Assembly (NCBI RefSeq): GCF_014280075.1
Contig: NZ_CP047950.1
Coordinates: 1,860,001 to 1,924,000 of the forward strand
DNA from: Synechococcus sp. A15-62
Lineage (GTDB): Bacteria; Cyanobacteriota; Cyanobacteriia; PCC-6307; Cyanobiaceae
Direction of reading: 5' to 3'
Length of the DNA stretch: 64,000 bases
Positions 17,927 through 26,166 of this stretch are shown here, piece after piece; the stretch's first letter is position 1, and every line of letters starts with the position of its first letter. The notes under the pieces were generated by a model. The model was not told the DNA's origin and did not search any database. It saw only the letters and a program-made list of their open reading frames with translations. A program made the position numbers and the translations under genes.

Positions 17927-18951
17927 CGTTCCTGCTGATCAGCGATGGAGTGCTGGAGCATTCCGCCTGCTGGCTGATGGCGGAAGCGCTGGAGCAACAG
18001 GGGCTGCGCTGCATCACGGCAGGGCCGCCGCTGCAGGGACACCAGCCTCTGACCACACCCGCACCTCAGCTGAGCATCGACCTGGCCCAGCTGCCCGCTC
18101 ACCCTTTGTTGGAGCAGGTCTCAGCCATCGGCCTCTTCCTGCAGAACCCGGACGAGATCCCACGCTTCATCAAGACCTATCAAAACCTCTGCAGGGAAGT
18201 CGGACGGACACCAGCGACCTTGTTCAGCGGCCCCCTCGTGCCTTTGGTGGGGGATGCCCTGATTCAGGATCTCAGCCTGCGCCTGGGGTGTGATCTTCTG
18301 CTGGTGAGCGGCGAGCACCAACGCCGACAACTCCGATCGCTCACCTTCAACTGGCCCACAAGCCTTCGTGTTCCACCTGTGATCTGCACGGGCTTCTGGT
18401 TCCCTCAGGACGCACCATGTGCCCCAACCCAGAAGCCCCTGCTGCTGGCCTTGATCCAGGAGCGGATCCCCACCCATCTGGGAGCCCATGAGCATTTGCT
18501 TCGCCAACTCAACAGCTGGGCGCGGCAACGTCCGAACTGGACCGTGATGCTGCAGCGCGACCACAGCTGGAGCGCAACGACAACGCTGATGGCCAACGAC
18601 GAACCCTTGGCCAACAACCTGTTGGAAGCGGCCCCTGGCCAACTTCTGCCACTGCTGGGGTCCTGCACCGCCTGCCTCACGGTGAGCTCGCCATGGAGCC
18701 TGGCGGCGATGGCCTGGGGCCGGATCCCGATCATCGTGGGCGACTACGGCATCCACGATGAACAGAACACAACTGGGTTCTTCGGCTGCGGTGCCATGCA
18801 TCGCCTTCGAAGCATCCCCCACCTCGATGCCGTCAGGGAGCTACCCATGGCGAACCAAGCCTGGCTAGATGACAATGGCGCCGACATCACCAATGGACCG
18901 CAGCGTCTGGCCAGGGCCCTGAGCGACCTGGCGCTCCACGAGGAACCATGA
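17923..18951 (+). CDS. Putative glycosyltransferase (DUF6716-like), second of three
   Basis: A 342-residue relative of the preceding gene, starting with MTFLLISDGVLEHSACWLMA. The shared late block is CTACLTVSSPWSLAAMAWGR, equivalent to the SST/SSP donor-site loop of its neighbours, followed by IPIIVGDYGIHDEQNTTGFF. The core is shorter than in genes one and three and it lacks the basic tail. It overlaps both neighbours by 4 bp (ATGA on each side), so the three form one translationally coupled unit. Three diverged copies in a row suggest sequential transfers in one oligosaccharide repeat. Function is inferred from fold-like motifs and context only. Confidence 0.6.
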   Translation: MTFLLISDGVLEHSACWLMAEALEQQGLRCITAGPPLQGHQPLTTPAPQLSIDLAQLPAHPLLEQVSAIGLFLQNPDEIPRFIKTYQNLCREVGRTPATLFSGPLVPLVGDALIQDLSLRLGCDLLLVSGEHQRRQLRSLTFNWPTSLRVPPVICTGFWFPQDAPCAPTQKPLLLALIQERIPTHLGAHEHLLRQLNSWARQRPNWTVMLQRDHSWSATTTLMANDEPLANNLLEAAPGQLLPLLGSCTACLTVSSPWSLAAMAWGRIPIIVGDYGIHDEQNTTGFFGCGAMHRLRSIPHLDAVRELPMANQAWLDDNGADITNGPQRLARALSDLALHEEP

Positions 18952-20267
18952 CATCAACTGCGAGCCAGCCCACGCTCGATGTGCTGCTGATCGCGGACAG
19001 CGACAGCCAGCTGCTGGCCTGTGAAGCCCTTTGCAGTGCTCCGACCGCGCTGAACGTTCACTGGACGTTCAGTGTGATTCCAAGGGACGGAACACCCCAG
19101 GCTTTGTTGCAACGCCTGGCCGAGCGAGGAACTCTGCGCCACCAAAGCCTGGCTCGGCTGCTGAGGGATCGGCGGCTGCAGCACTTTGATGCCATCGGCG
19201 TTTTCCTGACGGGCAGCAAGATCAACGACATCCGTCTTGCCCTGCAACGGAGTCGCCAGCGCCCCTTGCTGTTCTGTGGGTTCAATGGTGTGGTGCTCGA
19301 CCACTTCATCGAAGGGGTGAGCTGGCGAATGGGCTACGACCTGATCTGCCTCAGCGGCCCGCGCGATCGGGACGCCCTGGAACAGCTGGTGACCGGAACC
19401 CCGTTTGCACAGCAGCGCACCGTGCTGACCGGCCTGCGGCGCAACGCCCCTTGCACAGACTGCACTCCCGTAGCGGAACGCCCGCGGCGACTGGTGTTTG
19501 CCGAACAGGTGATCATGCCTGCGACAAGCAGCGAACGGTCCCGACTCGTGCGCCTGCTCAGCGATCTGGCCGGACGTTCTCCCAATTGGGACGTGGTGAT
19601 CAAACCCCGAATCGCCCCCGGCGATGCCACGTTTCATGATGTCGAGACCCACATCACCACCACCCTGCAGCAAACCCTGGGGGTGCCTCCCACCAATCTG
19701 CGGCTGGACTATCGCCCCCTGCCGGTGCTGTTGAAGCAGGCCCGGCTGCTGGCCACGCTCTCCTCAACCGCTTTCTTCGACGCCCTCGACTTCGGCTGCC
19801 GGGCGATTGCCATCAATGATCTGGGCCTACAACCGAACTATGGAGGCCACGTTTATGCCGGCAGCGGTGTGTGGCGCTCCCTGGAGGCCATCCCCAACCT
19901 TGATGCCCTTGATGCCGAGGGGCCATCCCCGGATCCGCGCTGGCTGGAGTGGATGGGCTACGGCCAGCAGTTCAGTCCCTCCGCGCTTTTGGAGGCCCTG
20001 AACGAACAAAAACACCGGACACCGGAGCCACCGCCCAGCCGCATTGGTTATCCGGGCAATGCCCAGTCCAGCTTCAACCAATTGCGCTTGGGAGCCGAAG
20101 CCGCCATCGCGAGTGGTGATTGGACCAATGCTCGGGAGCTGCTCTGGCAAGCAGCCATGATGCGACCGCTGCACCGCGGCGTTGCCCGCCGCCATTGGGC
20201 CGTCCGCCAATCCAATCCACTGATACGTCAGATCGCGCTGCTGATGTCGTACAGAGATCTGAAGTAA
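18948..20267 (+). CDS. Putative glycosyltransferase (DUF6716-like), third of three
   Basis: A 439-residue protein related to the two genes before it. It begins with a Rossmann-like strand (LDVLLIADSDSQLLACEALC), then AIGVFLTGSKINDIRLALQR, WDVVIKPRIAPGDATFHDVE and the donor-site-like LLATLSSTAFFDALDFGCRA, continuing into IAINDLGLQPNYGGHV. A C-terminal helical extension (about residues 365-439) contains LGAEAAIASGDWTNARELLW, which looks like a TPR-type hairpin. It is coupled to the preceding gene by a 4-bp overlap. The next gene, the NeuB fusion, starts 39 bp later. Glycosyltransferase activity is probable but unproven. Confidence 0.62.
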   Translation: MTSTASQPTLDVLLIADSDSQLLACEALCSAPTALNVHWTFSVIPRDGTPQALLQRLAERGTLRHQSLARLLRDRRLQHFDAIGVFLTGSKINDIRLALQRSRQRPLLFCGFNGVVLDHFIEGVSWRMGYDLICLSGPRDRDALEQLVTGTPFAQQRTVLTGLRRNAPCTDCTPVAERPRRLVFAEQVIMPATSSERSRLVRLLSDLAGRSPNWDVVIKPRIAPGDATFHDVETHITTTLQQTLGVPPTNLRLDYRPLPVLLKQARLLATLSSTAFFDALDFGCRAIAINDLGLQPNYGGHVYAGSGVWRSLEAIPNLDALDAEGPSPDPRWLEWMGYGQQFSPSALLEALNEQKHRTPEPPPSRIGYPGNAQSSFNQLRLGAEAAIASGDWTNARELLWQAAMMRPLHRGVARRHWAVRQSNPLIRQIALLMSYRDLK

Positions 20268-20306
20268 GTTCGACGACGGACTCAACCCAGGCGGCCGAAC
20301 AGAACG

Positions 20307-22592
20307 GTGAGAGGCATCCTGATTGAGCGAAATTTCACCCAGTTCGTTGTCTTCGCGGAAGACAGCATCCTCTCGGCACTCAGCAAGATCACGGCGAACC
20401 AGTCCCGCCTGATTTTTGTTGTCTCGGAAAGTGGTATTCTCCAGGGCGTTCTCACCGATGGTGACTTCCGACGCTGGATTGCCGGTTGCGGCGAGATTGA
20501 TCTGAACCGGCCGGTAACTGCGGCCATGAACGCCAACTGCCGGTCGGCCGCCGAAGGCACAAGCGCCAGTGATCTGAGTGCCCTGCTCAATTCCCGCATC
20601 ATTGCGCTGCCGCTGCTGGACAGCCATGGCCGCATCGTCGCCGTGGCCCGACGCGCCACCGACGGGCTCCAGATCGGTTCCCACCGCATCGGCGATGACG
20701 CCCCCTGCTTCCTGATCGCCGAGATCGGCAACAACCACAACGGTGATCTCGACACCGCTCTTCAACTGATTGATGCCGCCCAGGCGGCTGGGGCGGACTG
20801 CGCCAAGTTCCAGATGCGGGACATGAGCCGGCTGTATCGCAATTCAGGCGACAGCAACGACATGGCCTCCGATCTGGGCACCCAGTACACCCTGGATCTG
20901 CTCGAGCGCTTCCAACTCAGTGACGATGAGCTGTTCCGCTGCTTTGACCATGCCGCCAGCAAAGGCTTGGTACCTCTCTGCACCCCTTGGGATGAAACGA
21001 GCCTCGAGAAGCTCAACCGCTGGGGGATGGAAGCCTTCAAGGTGGCGTCGGCGGATTTCACCAACCACGCTTTGCTCTCCAGCCTGGCGGCGACCGGAAA
21101 GCCCCTGATCTGCTCAACCGGCATGGCTTCGGAAGTGGAGATCCGCTCCGGCATCCGCCACCTCCAAAACGAGGGCGCCGGCTACGTGCTGCTGCACTGC
21201 AATTCCACGTATCCCACCCCCTTCAAGGACGTCAATCTGCGCTACCTCGAGCGGCTGCGCGACCTGGCCGAGGCGCCCGTGGGCTATTCCGGCCATGAAC
21301 GAGGCATTGAAGTGCCGATTGCCGCCGCAGCCCTTGGCGCTGTGGTGATCGAGAAACACATCACCCTCGATCGCTCGATGGAAGGCAACGACCACAAGGT
21401 GAGCCTGCTGCCCGATGAATTCGCCCAGATGATCCACGGCATTCGCCGGGTGGAGGAGTCGATGGGCAGCAGCGGCGAGCGCAGCATCAGCCAGGGCGAA
21501 ATGATGAACCGCGAAGTGCTGGCCAAGAGTCTCGTCGCCACCTGCGACGTACCTGCAGGCACGGAGATCACCGAGGCGATGGTCGGCATCCAGAGCCCTG
21601 GGCAAGGCCTGCAGCCCAACCGTCTTGCCGACCTCATTGGCAAGACGCTGCTGGTGAGCAAAGCCGCCGGCGATTTTTTCTTTCCCTCAGACCTTGAAAC
21701 CCCGGCCGCCACGCCGCGCGCCTACCGATTCCAACACCGCTTTGGCCTGCCGGTTCGTTATCACGACATCGAGAGCTTTGCTGCCAGCAGCAATCTCGAC
21801 CTTGTTGAAATCCACCTCAGCTACAAGGATCTCGAGGTCAACCTTGATGAAGTGCTGCCGACAAAGCAGCAGATCGGCCTGGTGGTGCATGCCCCCGAAT
21901 TGTTTGCTGGGGATCACACCCTCGACCTCTGCAGCGCTGATGGCGACTACCGCCGCCATTCGATTGCAGAACTCCAGCGCGTGGTCGACATCTCTCGTGA
22001 CCTGCGAAGTCGTTTCGACTGCCCCGATCCCGTCCTGCTGGTGACCAACGTCGGGGGATTCTCAGAGCACCACCATCTCGAGCACGCGGACTTGCAACCG
22101 CTACGGCAACGCCTGATCGAGAGCCTTCGGCAGATCAACACCTCTGACGATGTGGAAATCATTCCCCAGACCATGCCCCCCTTCCCCTGGCACTTCGGGG
22201 GGCAGCGCTATCACAACCTCTTCGTCGACACCGACTTCATCGAGGAATTCTGCAAGGAAACCGGCATGCGCGTCTGCCTGGATGCCTCCCACTCCAAGCT
22301 TGCCTGCACCCACCTCAATGCCTCCTTCAGCGGCTTCCTCAGGGCGATCCTTCCGTTCACAGCCCACCTGCATCTGGCTGACGCCAAGGACGTGGATGGT
22401 GAAGGGCTGCAGATCAACGACGGTGAGATCGACTGGGTGCAGCTGTTTGCCCTGATGGGTCAACTGGCCCCCGAAGCAAGCTTCATCCCCGAAATCTGGC
22501 AAGGCCATAAGAACAACGGCGAAGGCGCCTGGCTCGCCCTTGAGCGCCTTGAAGGCTGTGTTGATTTGAGCCAGCAGCGTCAGGTCGCGTGA
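20307..22592 (+). CDS. CBS-NeuB-SAF-TIM barrel fusion, nonulosonate synthase
   Basis: A 761-residue multidomain protein. Residues 1-120 form a CBS pair (SRLIFVVSESGILQGVLTDG). Residues 135-400 are a NeuB synthase: LIAEIGNNHNGDLDTA, CAKFQMRDMSRLYR, LLHCNSTYPTPFKDVNLRYL and VGYSGHERG, then VVIEKHITLDRSMEGNDHK. Residues 410-465 are a SAF domain (REVLAKSLVATCDVPAGTEI). Residues 480-755 are a sugar isomerase/epimerase-like TIM barrel (AP_endonuc_2 type) with LVVHAPELF, GMRVCLDASHSKLACTHLNA and LHLADAKDVDGEG. NeuB condenses phosphoenolpyruvate with an aldose to give a nine-carbon keto acid. The CBS part may sense nucleotides; the barrel may supply or modify the hexosamine. GTG start. The next gene overlaps by 4 bp. 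Confidence 0.88.
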   Translation: MRGILIERNFTQFVVFAEDSILSALSKITANQSRLIFVVSESGILQGVLTDGDFRRWIAGCGEIDLNRPVTAAMNANCRSAAEGTSASDLSALLNSRIIALPLLDSHGRIVAVARRATDGLQIGSHRIGDDAPCFLIAEIGNNHNGDLDTALQLIDAAQAAGADCAKFQMRDMSRLYRNSGDSNDMASDLGTQYTLDLLERFQLSDDELFRCFDHAASKGLVPLCTPWDETSLEKLNRWGMEAFKVASADFTNHALLSSLAATGKPLICSTGMASEVEIRSGIRHLQNEGAGYVLLHCNSTYPTPFKDVNLRYLERLRDLAEAPVGYSGHERGIEVPIAAAALGAVVIEKHITLDRSMEGNDHKVSLLPDEFAQMIHGIRRVEESMGSSGERSISQGEMMNREVLAKSLVATCDVPAGTEITEAMVGIQSPGQGLQPNRLADLIGKTLLVSKAAGDFFFPSDLETPAATPRAYRFQHRFGLPVRYHDIESFAASSNLDLVEIHLSYKDLEVNLDEVLPTKQQIGLVVHAPELFAGDHTLDLCSADGDYRRHSIAELQRVVDISRDLRSRFDCPDPVLLVTNVGGFSEHHHLEHADLQPLRQRLIESLRQINTSDDVEIIPQTMPPFPWHFGGQRYHNLFVDTDFIEEFCKETGMRVCLDASHSKLACTHLNASFSGFLRAILPFTAHLHLADAKDVDGEGLQINDGEIDWVQLFALMGQLAPEASFIPEIWQGHKNNGEGAWLALERLEGCVDLSQQRQVA

Positions 22593-23506
22593 GTCAGCTT
22601 CAACCCAAGCGAATCGTTCTGCATTGCAGGCTGCACAAAACGGGCAGCACTTACATCCAGCGCAACCTCAAAAGAAACCAAGACCTGCTGTTGAAACAGG
22701 GAGTGCGCTATCTCGGGCCGAACACCTTCAAAAAGCGTTGCCCAAAGTTATGGAGGCATCTGCAATGGGGGCGCTTGGATCGCAGAACGTCCTCAGCTCT
22801 TCAAGCAGAAACCAGAACCAATCTTCTGGAGCTGGCGGGAGACAAGCCGGAATCCATCCACACCATCTTTCTCTCCTTCGAAGCAATTTTTGGCACATTG
22901 CGCAGCGGCCTGATCGATGAAGGGCGCAACAAAGTGCCAAACAAAGAACACAAGCCTGGTTTGTATCGGTACGCCAAAGCACGCACCAAACGCCTGATGA
23001 CCGGTCTGGAAGACAGCCTGGGGCAGCGATCAATTGAATGGACGGTGCTTTTTGCCAACAGAAATCCAGAAGCCTTTATCCGCTCCTGCCACACCCAGCT
23101 GATCAAAGAAGGGCACCACACGCCTGAGACCAGTCACTTCGACACGTTCCGCCAAACGGCTGATTTCTCCCACAGCGATCCCCAACAACTCGAGCAGAGC
23201 CTCTCCAAGCTCCGCAGCAAACGCGACCTAACCGTCGTCACCCTCAACTATGACCAAGCCAGCAATCCCCAGGAGCCGAGCATCTTTCTCTGGAATCTGC
23301 TGAAGCGGGCCCTGCCCAACCAAGCCGATCTGCTCAAGCAGCAACTGGAGGCCAGCCCAGAGAATGACAAGCTGGCCAAAACCCCCAATCCGGGATTAAG
23401 CGAAAGGGGCCTTGAACTGGCGCTGCAGGCGCGCCCCCTGTTCAGCCGGAGCGAATGGAAACTGTTTCGCAAATTCCTCGAAAAAAATTTCTGCAAGAGC
23501 TCTTAA
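22589..23506 (+). CDS. Putative sulfotransferase (P-loop type)
   Basis: A 305-residue protein with an N-terminal P-loop-like segment, IVLHCRLHKTGSTYIQRNLK (about residues 9-28). It matches the HKTGST/T 5'-phosphosulfate-binding loop of carbohydrate sulfotransferases that use PAPS. A possible 3'-phosphate-binding segment is WTVLFANRNPEAFIRSCHTQ near residue 150, with Arg and Ser in the expected order. The rest is basic and helical. GTG start overlaps the NeuB-fusion stop. A second, more typical sulfotransferase follows 3 bp later. The pair suggests sulfation of the locus product; the acceptor is unknown. Confidence 0.65.
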   Translation: MSQLQPKRIVLHCRLHKTGSTYIQRNLKRNQDLLLKQGVRYLGPNTFKKRCPKLWRHLQWGRLDRRTSSALQAETRTNLLELAGDKPESIHTIFLSFEAIFGTLRSGLIDEGRNKVPNKEHKPGLYRYAKARTKRLMTGLEDSLGQRSIEWTVLFANRNPEAFIRSCHTQLIKEGHHTPETSHFDTFRQTADFSHSDPQQLEQSLSKLRSKRDLTVVTLNYDQASNPQEPSIFLWNLLKRALPNQADLLKQQLEASPENDKLAKTPNPGLSERGLELALQARPLFSRSEWKLFRKFLEKNFCKSS

Positions 23507-23509
23507 TCG

Positions 23510-24286
23510 ATGGCCCAACCACATCACTTCATCCGGATGAAGCACTACAACCTGCTCTATGGGCGGGTTCCCAAAGCGGCGAATTCCTCGATCAAAGCGG
23601 CCCTTTGCCGTCTGCTCAGTGAAATGCCCCCCAAAGGGACAAAAACCACCTCTGACAAGTTCTGGCAGCACGAAACGAATCATGAGACGGAGCTGATCAC
23701 GCTTCGCCGTGCCCGCAAGTACAGGCGCAGCCATTTCAGCTTCAGCTTCGTACGCAACCCCTTCGACCGGTTGATCGCGGCTTACAACAACAAAGTGATC
23801 GAAAACGAGGAACCACCCCAGCCGATGCAGAACATGGGCGTCACCCACGGAATGTCGTTCGAGGATTTTCTCGACGTCTTAATTGAGACGCCTTACAAGC
23901 AATATGACGTTCACGTCTTACCCCAGAGCCAATTGCTCTGCATTGGCAATCAAATCGTGCCGAAGTTTGTTGGACGCGTGGAACAGATCAACGAACATTG
24001 GGCTGAACTGCGCGACATCCTGGCCCGACAAGGGGTCGAGGTGATGGAGTCGTTACCACAGAAGAATGTCCGACGCAGTGATCGCGGTGGCCTGCAGGAT
24101 TACTTCAACAGCGATGCACTCATCGAAAAAACATTACGGATTTACGGAGACGATGTGCGCCTGTTCTACAACGATGTTTCTGTGGATCACCTGATTCAGA
24201 ACAAGCCCCTACCAGCGATCAACACGCTGCACAGCAAGGGCTTGAAGCTGTCCAACTGGCTCCGGGAGCTTGGCTTCGGACGTTGA
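23510..24286 (+). CDS. Carbohydrate sulfotransferase (sulfotransferase family 2)
   Basis: A 258-residue protein resembling the HNK-1/chondroitin sulfotransferase family (Sulfotransfer_2). These enzymes transfer sulfate from PAPS to sugars. The 5'-phosphosulfate loop is YGRVPKAANSSIKAALCRLL (residues 17-36). The 3'-phosphate loop is FSFVRNPFDRLIAAYNNKVI (near residue 82), both in canonical form. PKFVGRVEQINEHWAELRDI matches the family's later FVGRxE block. No signal anchor is present, so it would act in the cytoplasm on nucleotide- or lipid-linked intermediates. It is the last rightward gene of the polysaccharide operon and ends 1 bp before the convergent reductase gene. Confidence 0.85.
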   Translation: MAQPHHFIRMKHYNLLYGRVPKAANSSIKAALCRLLSEMPPKGTKTTSDKFWQHETNHETELITLRRARKYRRSHFSFSFVRNPFDRLIAAYNNKVIENEEPPQPMQNMGVTHGMSFEDFLDVLIETPYKQYDVHVLPQSQLLCIGNQIVPKFVGRVEQINEHWAELRDILARQGVEVMESLPQKNVRRSDRGGLQDYFNSDALIEKTLRIYGDDVRLFYNDVSVDHLIQNKPLPAINTLHSKGLKLSNWLRELGFGR

Positions 24287-24973
24287 TCAAGCGATCTGAT
24301 CCAACCACTGTCCAAGCGACTGCTTGGGCTGGGCAGGGGAACTGGTGATTTCTAGGATGCGGCCACAAGCACGTGGCTGCTCCAGTGCATCCAGGCACAC
24401 CTGTGCCACAAGACGGCGAGGGATGCTGTTGCTCTGCTGTTGATCGGCGTCTGTCACCAGCACGCCCTCCGTTGTGCTGCGGCTGTCCTCTTCACTGAGG
24501 CCTCCAGGACGAATCACGGTCCAATCCAGACCGCTGCGCTCCAGGCAGCGCTCACCAACCCGCTTCCAAACCAGGATCAGGCCGAACAGGTTGAGGGGAT
24601 GCAGCCATCGGCCAGCGCAGAGGGAACTCACCAGCACCACGCGCTTCAATCCCAGAGAGCGGCAAGCCTGCACCTGCGCCTGCACTCCCCAGGCATCCAC
24701 CTGAAGGGGACCCGCCAGATTGATCGACGGTCGAGCGCCCGTGGCGATCACCAATGCCGTGCAGCCCTGCAGCGCATGGAGCAACGCTTCCGCCGTGTCC
24801 AGCTCCAGGCGAAGGACCTCAAGGAGTCGTTCCTTCTCGGCCTTGGCCAAAGCTGAAGGCAGCTCGGAGCCCGGCCGAACGATGGCTCGGACCGATTGAC
24901 CGCGCTTGAGCGCTTCCTCCACCACACGCCATCCGGTTTTGCCGGAAGCACCTGACACCGCCAGTTGCGTCAT
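24287..24973 (-). CDS. NmrA-like/atypical SDR NAD(P)-binding protein
   Basis: A 228-residue Rossmann protein. It begins MTQLAVSGASGKTGWRVVEE, with the glycine-rich GASGKTG dinucleotide loop, and continues with VRAIVRPGSELP, ALVIATGARPSINLAGP, LGLKRVVLVSSLCAG and LDWTVIRPGGLSEEDS. This is the atypical SDR (SDR_a5/NAD(P)H-binding) pattern common in cyanobacteria and plastids, where members act as chaperone-like or reductase proteins. There is no canonical YxxxK. ATG 24973 is preferred to the upstream ATG at 25003 because the Rossmann strand then sits at the very N-terminus. Substrate unknown. Convergent with the sulfotransferase operon. Confidence 0.78.
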   Translation of the reverse strand: MTQLAVSGASGKTGWRVVEEALKRGQSVRAIVRPGSELPSALAKAEKERLLEVLRLELDTAEALLHALQGCTALVIATGARPSINLAGPLQVDAWGVQAQVQACRSLGLKRVVLVSSLCAGRWLHPLNLFGLILVWKRVGERCLERSGLDWTVIRPGGLSEEDSRSTTEGVLVTDADQQQSNSIPRRLVAQVCLDALEQPRACGRILEITSSPAQPKQSLGQWLDQIA

Positions 24974-25062
24974 CCCATCGGAGCTGATCTCCGCACCAGT
25001 CAACAGGCAAAGGGCAGTGATAGAAGCAGAGCGGTCAGAATCAACAGGACATCAGCAGCCGC

Positions 25063-25278
25063 ATGAGCACGGACCAACTCCGGCAATTTTTTGCTCACAT
25101 TTCTAGAGATCCTTCGCTGCGAGAGCAGGTGCTCCAGGCTGTGAGTGCCGACGCTGCGGCCCTGATTGCCCAGGAGCTGGGCTACGAAGTCTCCGGCGAT
25201 GAACTGCTGCGCTTCTCAGGCAAGAGCTCTTCGGGCGTGAGCGTCACCAAGATCCAACACCCGGGCGAATACCACTAA
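25063..25278 (+). CDS. Nif11-family leader-peptide-like protein
   Basis: A 71-residue protein with the Nif11 (N11P) leader fold: SLREQVLQAVSADAAALIAQ, then ELGYEVSGDELLR, the typical helix-turn-helix-like leader ending. In many marine picocyanobacteria such leaders precede lanthipeptide (prochlorosin) cores. Here the C-terminus is GVSVTKIQHPGEYH, with no double-Gly cleavage site and no Cys, and no LanM gene lies in the window. It is therefore either an orphan leader-like protein with another job or a decayed precursor. The gene starts ATG at 25063, divergent from the reductase gene. The family call is fairly secure; the function is open. Confidence 0.72.
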   Translation: MSTDQLRQFFAHISRDPSLREQVLQAVSADAAALIAQELGYEVSGDELLRFSGKSSSGVSVTKIQHPGEYH

Positions 25279-25413
25279 TCCCGAAGAGTGCTTCGCGCTG
25301 ATGAAGCGGAACAACTTGAATCTGAGCGCAGTTTTCCGTCTATGAGGACTCGCAAACAAGACTGGAATTTGGCAGCGGGCTGAGCCAGAACCGAAGGGCT
25401 TGCACTGCTTCTG

Positions 25414-25548
25414 ATGGCACGCCTTCTTCAGCTTCTGCAGGGGTCCAGCAACAGCGCCGATCTTGCGGCGTGGACAGCCGTGATCTTTGCCTCGATCACC
25501 GCACTGGTGATCTGGGGATTGCTCAATGCATACCCCAACTTGCTCTAG
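25414..25548 (+). CDS. 44-residue single-pass membrane protein
   Basis: A short reading frame from ATG 25414 to TAG 25548. The protein begins MARLLQLLQGSSNSADLAAW and then has one strong transmembrane segment, TAVIFASITALVIWGLLNAY, ending PNLL. The layout (short amphipathic N-terminus, one helix, very short tail) is that of small thylakoid proteins of photosystems or the cytochrome b6f complex, but I do not recognise it as a named subunit. There is no strong Shine-Dalgarno. It lies 135 bp after the Nif11-like gene and 10 bp before the stop of the convergent DUF2808 gene. Real gene likely; role unknown. Confidence 0.5.
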   Translation: MARLLQLLQGSSNSADLAAWTAVIFASITALVIWGLLNAYPNLL

Positions 25549-25558
25549 TAGCCCTCAA

Positions 25559-26101
25559 TTAACGATACGGATCCTGCTCGTAAACGTTCAAACGAAGTGT
25601 GGGGCCCACATAACGGACGGGATCCTCGCCAACTGCGAGGAGTTCCGTTGACCATTGATAGATACTCGACTGAGGATTAAAGCCGCGAAAGACAACATTC
25701 ACCGTTTGCCCCGGCTGAATCGCTGGGGTGAGCTGGATCTTCAAGACCTCTTCCGACTCCGAGACAACAGCGGATGCCAGTCCGCTGTTGCCTTTGCCGC
25801 GAAGGGAATAGTCGCCGAGATAAACCCGAGGCTCTAGGTGCCCCCAATCCCACTGATCAAGATTGGGCAGCTGCCGCAAGACAATCTCTTGCAGGGAATT
25901 ACCAGCATCCTCAGGAACCACAACCGTAATCGTGGTGCGATTGCGCAATCCTTCGGTGGATTCAGGGTTATGAATCATCACCCGTGTTGGGGGACGATCA
26001 AACAAGGATTGAGCGAATGATGGAGGCACCTCCAACCACACCATTGGAGCGAACAACAGCATGGCCATCCACTGGTGCTTCACCCGATCGCTCAAACACA
26101 T
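25559..26101 (-). CDS. DUF2808 secreted protein
   Basis: A 180-residue cyanobacterial DUF2808 protein. The N-terminal signal peptide (WMAMLLFAPMVWLEVPPSFA) is followed by RVMIHNPESTEGLRNRTTIT. Family-type blocks YLGDYSLRGKGNS and ILQLTP-like IQLTPAIQPGQTVNVVFRGF follow, then the end YVGPTLRLNVYEQDPYR. DUF2808 proteins are periplasmic or lumenal beta-sandwich proteins of unknown function. ATG 26101 is chosen over a TTG one codon earlier. It stands alone, convergent with the small membrane protein gene. The family is recognised; no enzymatic residues can be pointed to. Confidence 0.8.
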   Translation of the reverse strand: MCLSDRVKHQWMAMLLFAPMVWLEVPPSFAQSLFDRPPTRVMIHNPESTEGLRNRTTITVVVPEDAGNSLQEIVLRQLPNLDQWDWGHLEPRVYLGDYSLRGKGNSGLASAVVSESEEVLKIQLTPAIQPGQTVNVVFRGFNPQSSIYQWSTELLAVGEDPVRYVGPTLRLNVYEQDPYR

Positions 26102-26166
26102 CAATCAAGGCTAGCGATGCTCGCCAGAGCAACATCTCAAGCCGAAGTGCCAACCCTCGAAGGACT

